A program made the position numbers and the translations under genes. The notes below the pieces were generated by a model that ran no database searches, was not told where the DNA came from, and saw only the letters and a list, made by a program, of their open reading frames with translations. This document shows, one piece after another, positions 6,685 through 12,223 of a DNA stretch of 12,223 nt; the stretch's first letter is position 1, and the number at the start of each line of letters is the position of its first letter. The stretch covers positions 1-12,223 of the forward strand of contig JASHYG010000072.1 in NCBI GenBank assembly GCA_030043215.1, read 5' to 3'. Source of the stretch: Gammaproteobacteria bacterium (GTDB taxonomy: Bacteria > Pseudomonadota > Gammaproteobacteria > Steroidobacterales > Steroidobacteraceae).

Positions 6685-8006
6685 GCTTGCTCTCCCGCCG
6701 CGTCCCACATCAAGCGACTGTCGAAGGATCTGGCGGCAATCATCGTGACGATCACGACCGCCACGAACGCGATCATGCCGCTCTCGACCCGCACGCGGGT
6801 GAGTGCGCCGAACTGTACCAGTGCGACCGTGATGGACACCATGAACACATCGATGTTCGACCAGCGGCCCACGAGGTCGACCACTCGGTGCAGGCGTGTC
6901 CGGCCGACCAGGAACCGAGCCGAGCCCCGCTGGGTCAGGAACAGATTCCAGCTCAGTCCGCAGAGCTTCGCAAGCGGGATGGTGATGCTCGCCGTGAAGA
7001 CGATCGCCGCGAGTGGCCACAGGCCGTCGCGCAGCAGCTCGAGCACCCCGCCGAGAATCGTGCTGGGCTCGACACGTCCAAACTGCTCGATGCTCACGAC
7101 CGGCATGAGGTTGGCGGGGATGTAGAGCAGGAACCCGCACAGCACCAGCGACCAGGTCCGCCGAATGGACAGGGGCTTGCGCGTGACGAGCCGCGCTTGG
7201 CAGCGCGGACAGCGGTCCCCCGCGCCTGCCTGCGGCACCGGCAGATGGCAGACGTGGCATGCGGGGAGTGGAGCTCCCGGACGGGACGGCGCCGCCGCCT
7301 GGGGCATGCGCCCGATCGGGAGCGCCCGCCAGACGGCCCGATCGTCGAGGCAGGCATCGAGGAGGAGCAGCAGCACCGTCACGGCGATCAGGCACCAGCC
7401 GGCGGTGCTGATGCTCACGAACGCAACGGATTGCATGCGGCTGTACGCGACGCACGCGCCGAGGAGAAAGACCTCGATCATCGCCCACGGCCTGAGCGCG
7501 AGCGCCCAGCGGTACAGGGTTCCGAGAGGTGAGGGCGCATCGCTGCCTGGCTGTCGTAGAGGCCTGATCCGGATGCCGGCGAGCACGCACGCGACGAGCG
7601 CGAGATAGATCCAGGGCACGACGATGCTGAACAAGGCGACGAGCACGGCCAGGGACAGGAAGCCGGCCGCCCACAGCCCTTGCACGCCGCTCGTGAGGGC
7701 GCTGGTGCGCACCGCGCCGTCCGCGGTGACGATCATGAAAGGCGCAACGCAGGTCGGCACCCAGACGAGCAAGGCGGCCGTCACCAGCGCGAACGAGACG
7801 TCGAGCGTCCGAGAGTGGGGGCGCGCGAGGCCCTTGCGGCAGCGCCGGCATTCCGCGCGAAAGCCGCGCGGCACGCGCCGCAGGCGCTGCCAGAGCCCGC
7901 AGTCCGGGCATGCGACGAGTTCGTGCGCTCCATCCTCGAGGTGCGGCTCCCGCGCGGCCCGATCCTGCGGGGCTGGCTCCTGCGGGGCTCGCTCGATCAC
8001 TGTCAT
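6681..8006 (-). CDS. pqiA: PqiA: paraquat-inducible membrane protein with two zinc-ribbon/four-helix repeats
   Basis: This 441-residue inner-membrane protein partners PqiB in envelope lipid transport; the E. coli genes are SoxRS-regulated and paraquat-inducible. Two repeats are clear. Each starts with a cytoplasmic zinc ribbon (Cys33/36 with 53/56; Cys250/253 with 266/269) followed by four hydrophobic helices. The signature 'IPANLMPV' (296-303) and 'GRWSNIDVFMV' (380-390) lie in repeat 2; 'VPTCVAPFM' and 'LRPWAMIEVFLLG' are the degenerate equivalents in repeat 1. The ATG at 8006 is preferred over an in-frame start at 8144, because the upstream part is Arg-rich non-family sequence that would cross the divergent promoter and overlap the next gene. 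It is the first gene of the pqiA-pqiB-cydA-cydB-sirB2 run. A hairpin sits directly before the start. Confidence 0.93.
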   Translation of the reverse strand: MTVIERAPQEPAPQDRAAREPHLEDGAHELVACPDCGLWQRLRRVPRGFRAECRRCRKGLARPHSRTLDVSFALVTAALLVWVPTCVAPFMIVTADGAVRTSALTSGVQGLWAAGFLSLAVLVALFSIVVPWIYLALVACVLAGIRIRPLRQPGSDAPSPLGTLYRWALALRPWAMIEVFLLGACVAYSRMQSVAFVSISTAGWCLIAVTVLLLLLDACLDDRAVWRALPIGRMPQAAAPSRPGAPLPACHVCHLPVPQAGAGDRCPRCQARLVTRKPLSIRRTWSLVLCGFLLYIPANLMPVVSIEQFGRVEPSTILGGVLELLRDGLWPLAAIVFTASITIPLAKLCGLSWNLFLTQRGSARFLVGRTRLHRVVDLVGRWSNIDVFMVSITVALVQFGALTRVRVESGMIAFVAVVIVTMIAARSFDSRLMWDAAGEQA

Positions 8007-8142
8007 GGGCTCTCGACCGCCTCGTGAGAGCCGCAGCATACCCGGGTTTCGCCCGCCGTTGCGCTGCGCGCGCGCGGGCGCGCGAGTGGAACGGAGCTTG
8101 CTAGCCCGGTACGATCGGGAAGACAAGGAGGCTTGCCCGCCC
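8007..8142. promoter_or_regulatory. Divergent intergenic region (pqiA operon and hydrolase)
   Basis: These 136 bases separate two divergent genes and must hold both promoters unless one lies farther upstream. For the hydrolase, TACGAT at 8110-8115 is a possible -10 with TGGAAC at 8087-8092 as a poor -35, 17 bases apart. For pqiA, reading leftwards, TATGCT within 8034-8041 is a possible -10 with no good -35. An alternating purine-pyrimidine run, 12 bases at 8065-8076 plus a further GCGCGCG to 8084, lies in the middle. I see no SoxR-type dyad, so paraquat-type control is not evident from the sequence. Confidence 0.4.
8008..8032 (-). promoter_or_regulatory. Hairpin over the pqiA translation start region
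   Basis: GGCTCTC (8008-8014) and GAGAGCC (8026-8032) pair exactly with an 11-base loop. In the pqiA mRNA the hairpin ends one base before the AUG. The downstream arm contains the nearest purine-rich stretch (GAGAG), while a GAGG sits in the loop, 13 bases before the AUG. Folding could hide one ribosome-binding sequence and bring the other closer, so the structure may set the translation level of the whole operon. The pairing is seen directly; any regulatory effect is inference. Confidence 0.4.
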
Positions 8143-9177
8143 ATGCGATGGCTCGTTCTCGCCGCCTGGTCGTGCGCGGCCGCGATGCCCTCGTACGCGC
8201 GCCCGCCCGTCTACGGCCCCAATCTCGAGGGGTTCGCCTATCCCTACACCGTGCGGCTCTACCGCTTCCGGACCCAGGCGCAGAGCTACGAGATGGCCTA
8301 CATGGACGTGGCGGCCGATGCATCGAGCCACGGCCCCGGAGCTGGCCGCACCGTCGTGCTGCTCAACGGCAAGAGCTTCTGCGGCGCGACGTGGGCGGCG
8401 GCCGTCGCGGAGCTGCACGGGGCGGGCTTCCGGGTGGTCGTGCCGGAGCAGCTCGGCTTCTGCAAGTCATCGAAGCCCGTCAACTACGCCTACAGCTTCC
8501 AGCAGCTTGCGTTGAACACGCGCCTGCTCCTCGACAGCCTCAAGGCAGGCCGCATCATCCTCGTGGGTCATGCGATGGGTGGGATGCTCGCGGCGCGCTA
8601 CGCGCTGATGTTTCCGCAGGACGTGACGGAGCTGGTGCTCGTCGATCCCCTCGGCCTCGAGGACTGGAAGGCCGAGGGGGTGCTGTATCTCGCGATCGAC
8701 GAGCGCTACGCCCTGGAGCTCGAGAACACCGCGCCGCGCATCAAGCGCTACGAGCTCACGGACTACTACGGGGGCAACTGGAAGCCTGCGTACGACATCT
8801 GGGTGACGCTGCTCGCATCGCTCTATACCGGCGGTGGGCGGGAGCGCTACGCCTGGAACCAGGCGCTCATCTCCGACATGATCTTCACGCAGCCGGTCCT
8901 CTACGAGCTCGATCGGCTCGCCATGCCGACCGTGATCCTCGTCGGGACGCTCGATCGCGCGGAGCCCTTCCGGGACACGGCGCCTCCCGAGGTCGCCGCG
9001 CGGCTCGGAGATTATCCCGACCTCGCCCGGCGTGCCGCCCGGCGCATCCCCTCCTCGAGGGTCATCGAGCTGCAGGGCGTGGGTCACGTCCCGCAGATCG
9101 AGGCACCGGACCGCTTCAACGAGGCCTTGCTGCAAGCGATCGAGCATCCTCCCGAGGCGCATCTCCCTCGCCGCTGA
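8143..9177 (+). CDS. Secreted alpha/beta-hydrolase-fold protein lacking the nucleophile serine
   Basis: This 344-residue protein has a signal peptide (about 1-19, cleavage near Ser-Tyr-Ala) and a full alpha/beta-hydrolase fold. It resembles periplasmic proteobacterial members with the blocks 'LHGKNFCGAYW', 'GFGKSSKP', 'YSFQQLA', 'GHSMGGMLATRYALM', 'GLEDWKA' and 'DMIFTQPVLYE' (recalled family pattern). Two positions deviate. The nucleophile elbow reads Gly-His-Ala-Met-Gly, with Ala144 (GCG at 8572-8574) where serine is expected. The oxyanion-hole motif reads Leu-Asn-Gly (Asn75) rather than Leu-His-Gly. The other triad candidates remain: Asp271 in 'GTLDRAEPF' and His315 in 'GVGHVPQIEAP'. The frame is intact and the conserved core is otherwise kept, so it does not look like a decaying gene. 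AAGGAGG at 8125-8131 lies 11 bases before the ATG. Substrate unknown; it may be a non-catalytic binding protein or use unusual chemistry. Confidence 0.88.
   Translation: MRWLVLAAWSCAAAMPSYARPPVYGPNLEGFAYPYTVRLYRFRTQAQSYEMAYMDVAADASSHGPGAGRTVVLLNGKSFCGATWAAAVAELHGAGFRVVVPEQLGFCKSSKPVNYAYSFQQLALNTRLLLDSLKAGRIILVGHAMGGMLAARYALMFPQDVTELVLVDPLGLEDWKAEGVLYLAIDERYALELENTAPRIKRYELTDYYGGNWKPAYDIWVTLLASLYTGGGRERYAWNQALISDMIFTQPVLYELDRLAMPTVILVGTLDRAEPFRDTAPPEVAARLGDYPDLARRAARRIPSSRVIELQGVGHVPQIEAPDRFNEALLQAIEHPPEAHLPRR
9116..9177. other. Tail-to-tail coding overlap, 62 bp
   Basis: The 3' ends of the hydrolase (plus strand) and the ferredoxin-NADP+ reductase (minus strand) share 62 bp. The overlap encodes the last 19 residues of the hydrolase and the last 19 of the reductase, the latter beyond the usual family end near 'TSPLLQRRLGV'. 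No terminator can lie between the genes, so the two transcripts must be complementary at their 3' ends. Confidence 0.8.
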
Positions 9178-10213
9178 CGCCCAGGCGTCTTTGCAGCAGC
9201 GGGCTCGTCGTCGTGTACTGCAGGTGCACCTTCTCTCCGGGATTGAGGTGTGTGCGGACGGCGAACGCCGCGAGCGCCGTCTCGTGGAAGCCGGAGAGGA
9301 TCAGCTTCTTCTTGCCCGGATAGTCGTTGATGTCGCCGACGGCGAAGATGCCGGGCACGCTCGTCTCGAAGCGCGCCGTGTCGACGGCGAGGGTCCGGCG
9401 ATGCAGCGCGAGGCCCCACTCCGCGATCGGTCCGAGCTTCGGATGCAAGCCCCAGAACACGAGCAGCTGGTCGAGCGACACGGTGCGCGTGACGCCGTCG
9501 CGGGCGAGGACGCGGACTGCCCGCAGCGCGCCGTCCTGCTCGACGAGCGACTGGACCTGGCCCTCGATGAAGTCGAGCCGTCCCTCGTCCCGGAGCGCGA
9601 GCATCCGCTCGACGGAGGCCGGTGCCGCGCGGAACTCGCCGCGCCGGTGAATCAGCACGATGCTGCGGGCTTTCTCGACGAGCTCGAGCGTCCAGTCGAG
9701 CGCCGAGTCGCCGCCACCGAGAATGACGAGGTCCCGCCCTGCGAGCTCGGCGGCATCCCGCACCTTGTAGTGAAGGGACGTGCCCTCGTGATGCTCGGCC
9801 CCCTCGATCCCGAGCCGCCGCGGCTGGAACGAGCCGACGCCGCCCGCGATGATCACCGCGCCCGCATCGAAGCGCGCGCCGCGGTTGGTGACCACATCGA
9901 AGCGCCGGTCGGCGCGCGGCTTGACCTCCGTCACTTCCTGGCCGAGGTGCAAGCCTGGCGAGAAGGGGCGGATCTGCTCGGCGAGGCGCTCGATGAGCTC
10001 CTTCGCGGTCAAGACCGGGATCGCCGGGATGTCGTAGATCGGCTTGTCCGGATAGAGCTCGGTGCACTGGCCCCCGATCTGGGGCAGGGAGTCCACGACC
10101 TCGGCGCGGAGCCCCAAGAGCCCGAGCTCGAAGACCTGGAACAGACCGACGGGACCTGCCCCGACGATCACCACATCGGTGACCGTCGCGAGCTTCGAAC
10201 GCTCAAGCGACAA
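9116..10213 (-). CDS. Ferredoxin--NADP+ reductase, thioredoxin-reductase-like (YumC type)
   Basis: This 365-residue flavoenzyme should move electrons between NADPH and ferredoxin or flavodoxin. It has an FAD-binding 'GAGPVG' (18-23), 'IGGQCTELYPDKPIYDIPA' (46-64), the NADP-binding 'GGGDSA' (166-171), 'HRRGEFRA' (189-196), which suits the NADPH phosphate, and 'GDINDYPGKKKLILSGFHE' (293-311). The redox-active CxxC of true thioredoxin reductases is absent, which separates it from TrxB. The start is TTG at 10213, chosen because GGAG lies 7 bases upstream and no better start precedes the FAD motif. It overlaps the end of the cysteine-synthase gene by 11 bases. The C terminus runs about 20 residues past the normal family end into the convergent hydrolase. 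The context suggests it feeds a ferredoxin-dependent sulfite or nitrite reductase encoded elsewhere. Confidence 0.92.
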   Translation of the reverse strand: MSLERSKLATVTDVVIVGAGPVGLFQVFELGLLGLRAEVVDSLPQIGGQCTELYPDKPIYDIPAIPVLTAKELIERLAEQIRPFSPGLHLGQEVTEVKPRADRRFDVVTNRGARFDAGAVIIAGGVGSFQPRRLGIEGAEHHEGTSLHYKVRDAAELAGRDLVILGGGDSALDWTLELVEKARSIVLIHRRGEFRAAPASVERMLALRDEGRLDFIEGQVQSLVEQDGALRAVRVLARDGVTRTVSLDQLLVFWGLHPKLGPIAEWGLALHRRTLAVDTARFETSVPGIFAVGDINDYPGKKKLILSGFHETALAAFAVRTHLNPGEKVHLQYTTTSPLLQRRLGVSGEGDAPREDARSLAARPR

Positions 10214-11234
10214 GGACGTTCTCCAGTGCGATACGCTCGCTCTTGCGGGGCTCGCCGGCGCTCGCGGAGAGCCCCTTCTGCGCGAGCCACTCGCGGTTGA
10301 AAAGCCGGGATTGATACTTCGCTCCGCCGTCGCAGAGCACGGTCACCACCGTATGGCCGGGGCCGAGCTCGCGCGCGACCCGCACGGCGGCCGCGACATT
10401 GATGCCGCTCGTGCTGCCGAGGAGCAGGCCTTCCTCGCGCAGCAACCGGTACACGTGGCGGACGGTGTCCGCGTCCTCGACGTGAACCGCGTCGTCGACC
10501 GGCGCATTCGCGAAGTTGGCGGTCACGCGGCCGATGCCGATGCCCTCGGTGATGGAGCCGGTGCCGGTCGCCTTGAGCACTCCGTTGCGGACGAACTCGT
10601 AGAGACTGCTCCCCGGGGGATCCGCGAGTACACACCGAACGGAGCGGCGCTGCGACTTCAAGTACTCGGAGACGCCCGCGATGGTGCCGCCCGTGCCCGC
10701 GGCGGAGACGAAGGCGTCGATCCGGCCGCCCGTCTGCGTCCAGATCTCGGGCCCCGTGGTCTCGAGGTGCGCGCGGCGGTTCGCTGTGTTATCAAACTGG
10801 TTCGACCAGATCGCATTGCGGAGCGAGGCCGCGACGCGCTGCGCGACCTTCTGGTACTGATTGGGGTTGCTGTACGGCACGGTCGGCACCTTGTAGACCT
10901 CCGCGCCGAGCATCTCGAGCAGCTGGTACTTCTCGGGGGACTGGTTGTCCGGCATCACGATGATGCAGCGATAGCCGCGCGCGTCGCAGACGTGCGCGAG
11001 CCCGATGCCGGTGTTGCCGGCCGTGCCCTCGACGACGATGCCGCCCGGCTTCAACTCGCCGCGCTTCTCGGCATCCTCGATGATGGCCCGCGCCGCGCGG
11101 TCCTTCACCGAGCCGCCCGGGTTCATGAACTCCGCCTTGCCGAGGATCTCGCAGCCGGTCTCCTCGCTCACGGCCCGCAGCCGGATGAGCGGGGTGTTGC
11201 CGACCGATCCCGCGAACCCCTTCTGCACGCTCAT
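10203..11234 (-). CDS. Cysteine synthase (PLP-dependent, CysK/CBS fold)
   Basis: This 343-residue fold-type II PLP enzyme should make L-cysteine from O-acetylserine (or a related activated serine) and sulfide in the cytoplasm. The PLP lysine is Lys44 in 'NPGGSVKDRA'. The substrate loop is 'GTAGNTG' (70-76), the phosphate-binding loop 'GTGGT' (180-184), and the PLP-nitrogen contact region 'GSTSG' (273-277). A C-terminal 'CDGGAKYQSR' (301-310) is family-typical. The substrate loop has Thr-Ala where most CysK/CysM have Thr-Ser, a variant I associate with a separate cysteine-synthase branch, so the activated-serine donor is less certain and I give no gene symbol. The ATG at 11234 overlaps the cysG stop by four bases, with GAGGGG 6 bases upstream. 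It sits between a sirohaem synthase and a ferredoxin reductase, which supports a role in sulfide fixation. Confidence 0.9.
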   Translation of the reverse strand: MSVQKGFAGSVGNTPLIRLRAVSEETGCEILGKAEFMNPGGSVKDRAARAIIEDAEKRGELKPGGIVVEGTAGNTGIGLAHVCDARGYRCIIVMPDNQSPEKYQLLEMLGAEVYKVPTVPYSNPNQYQKVAQRVAASLRNAIWSNQFDNTANRRAHLETTGPEIWTQTGGRIDAFVSAAGTGGTIAGVSEYLKSQRRSVRCVLADPPGSSLYEFVRNGVLKATGTGSITEGIGIGRVTANFANAPVDDAVHVEDADTVRHVYRLLREEGLLLGSTSGINVAAAVRVARELGPGHTVVTVLCDGGAKYQSRLFNREWLAQKGLSASAGEPRKSERIALENVLVA

Positions 11235-12223
11235 GCGACGCCCCTCAGAGCTTCCGTGAGAGTTTCAATGACGGCGCTCCCGCGCTCGGCGGCGGCGGCC
11301 TCGCCGATGATGAGCAGGGCGGGCGCCGCGACGCGCACCGCGCGGGCGAGCGATGCGATATCGCCGAGCGAGCCGCGCAGGACCCGCCCGCCCGGCAGCG
11401 TCGCCCGCTCGACGATGGCCGCAGGTCGCTCCCGCGGAGCGCCGGCGGCGAGCAGACGACTCACGATGCGCTCCATCTGCGCGACGCCCATGTAGAACAC
11501 GACGGTGTGCCGCGGCCGCGCAAAGGCTTGCCAGTCGAGTCCGTCGCCGTCGGCAAAGTGTCCCGTGGCGAAGGTGACCGACTGGGCGAGATCCCGCTGC
11601 GTGAGCGGAATGGCCGCCGCCGCGGCGGCCGCGAGCCCGGCCGTGATGCCCGGCACCACCGTGAAGGGGATGCCGTGCTGCACGAGGACGCGAATCTCCT
11701 CGCCGCCGCGCCCGAAGATGAGCGGATCGCCGCCCTTGAGACGGGCGACCTTGAGGCCCCGCTCGGCATGGCTCACCAGCAGCTCGTGGATGTGCTCCTG
11801 GGCGGTGCGGCAGCCGCCGTGGTGCTTGCCGACGAAGATCCGCTCCGCCTCGCGGCGCGCGCGGTCGAGCACTTCTTTGGAGACGAGGCGGTCGTAGAGG
11901 ATCACGTCGGCCTGCTGGAGCAGCTGCAGCGCCCGCAACGTGAGGAGGTCGGGGTCCCCGGGGCCGGCGCCGATGAGGTACACCTCGCCTGCCGCTGGAC
12001 GGCCGTCATGGGCTGCGACGAGCTCACGGTCGAATGTCCCTTCTGCCGCGCCTTCGTCGCCCGCGAGCACCTGAGCGCTCACGGGGCCGCCGAAGATGCG
12101 CTCCCAGAAAGGCCGGCGCTCGCTCGCGCGGAGCATGCGCTGCACGAGGCTGCGCCGCGACCCCGCGAAGCGCGCGAGCGCGCCGAGCCGGGTGGGGAGC
12201 AACGCCTCGAGCTGCTCGCGCAG
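11231..12223 (-). CDS. cysG: Sirohaem synthase CysG, C-terminal part (uroporphyrinogen-III C-methyltransferase), 5' end outside window
   Basis: The frame is open to the window edge, giving at least 330 residues. The first 70 or so ('REQLEALLPTRLGALARFAG ... FWERIFGGP ... AGDEGAAE') match the dimerisation/linker end of the N-terminal dehydrogenase-ferrochelatase module of CysG, so this is a fused enzyme cut by the window, not a free CobA. The rest is a complete SAM-dependent uroporphyrinogen-III methyltransferase: 'GAGPGD' (85-90), 'YDRLVS', 'RLKGGDPLIFGRGGEE' (161-176), 'VPGIT' (190-194), 'IPLTQRDLAQSVTFATGH' and 'FYMG' (243-246). It makes precorrin-2, which the missing N-terminal part would oxidise and load with iron to give sirohaem for sulfite or nitrite reductase. 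A run of seven alanines (198-204) after 'PGITAGL' is unusual but in frame. It overlaps the next gene by ATGA. Confidence 0.94.
   Translation of the reverse strand: MREQLEALLPTRLGALARFAGSRRSLVQRMLRASERRPFWERIFGGPVSAQVLAGDEGAAEGTFDRELVAAHDGRPAAGEVYLIGAGPGDPDLLTLRALQLLQQADVILYDRLVSKEVLDRARREAERIFVGKHHGGCRTAQEHIHELLVSHAERGLKVARLKGGDPLIFGRGGEEIRVLVQHGIPFTVVPGITAGLAAAAAAAIPLTQRDLAQSVTFATGHFADGDGLDWQAFARPRHTVVFYMGVAQMERIVSRLLAAGAPRERPAAIVERATLPGGRVLRGSLGDIASLARAVRVAAPALLIIGEAAAAERGSAVIETLTEALRGVA

Noticed and set aside
5026..7125. A 699-codon open frame on the plus strand antisense to pqiB, and similar long frames antisense to cydA (4082-5041), pqiA (7624 leftward part) and the reductase (9032-10300).
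   Set aside because: The translations are Arg/Glu/Asp/Ala-rich without domains or signal sequences, as expected from the opposite strand of GC-rich genes, while the antiparallel frames match known families throughout.
8065..8084. Alternating CG run in the divergent promoter region, considered as Z-DNA or a repeat element.
   Set aside because: It is short, interrupted by a G triplet, and such runs are expected in DNA of this composition.
9116..10213. Thioredoxin reductase (TrxB) as an alternative call.
   Set aside because: The active-site CxxC pair is absent and the C-terminal 'GDINDYPGKKKLILSGFHE' block is that of YumC-type ferredoxin reductases.
11616..11629. Fourteen-base GC palindrome inside cysG.
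   Set aside because: It is produced by a run of alanine codons in the methyltransferase domain and lies within coding sequence.

Overview
The window is a GC-rich (roughly two-thirds G+C by eye), densely packed chromosomal segment. It looks like a proteobacterium, most likely a high-GC gamma- or betaproteobacterium. The reasons are the multidomain CysG-type sirohaem synthase, the cyanide-insensitive type of bd quinol oxidase, the PqiA/PqiB pair, and periplasmic c-type haem and hydrolase proteins with Sec signals. I see no RNA genes, insertion sequences, CRISPR arrays or phage genes.

Layout. (1) 126-2043, plus strand: a small secreted protein of unknown function, then a secreted di-haem DUF1111 oxidoreductase. 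A perfect 9-bp inverted repeat in an AT-rich island precedes the pair and looks like an operator. (2) 2058-8006, minus strand: a five-gene run read pqiA > pqiB > cydA > cydB > sirB2. It has 4-base stop/start overlaps at pqiA/pqiB and cydA/cydB and only 23 bases between pqiB and cydA, so it reads as one transcript. It couples an MCE-type membrane-lipid transport system (PqiAB, without an adjacent PqiC) to a cyanide-insensitive-type bd quinol oxidase and a small four-helix membrane protein. (3) 8007-8142: a short divergent promoter region. (4) 8143-9177, plus strand: a secreted alpha/beta hydrolase whose nucleophile serine is replaced by alanine. (5) 9116-12223, minus strand: cysG (5' end beyond the window) > a cysteine-synthase-like gene > a thioredoxin-reductase-like ferredoxin-NADP+ reductase. 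These three overlap end to end and form a sulfur-assimilation operon. Its last gene overlaps the hydrolase tail to tail by 62 bp.

How the genes may work together. The cysG operon would make sirohaem, supply reduced ferredoxin to a sirohaem sulfite (or nitrite) reductase, and fix the sulfide into cysteine. The pqi-cyd operon suits envelope maintenance plus respiration under redox or inhibitor stress. The first two genes form a separate, probably regulated periplasmic redox module of unknown purpose.

I found no clear evidence of a wholly new defence or mobile system. The most unusual points are the catalytically altered hydrolase, the joining of PqiAB to the bd oxidase and SirB2, the operator in front of the unknown-protein/DUF1111 pair, and RNA hairpins at two translation starts.
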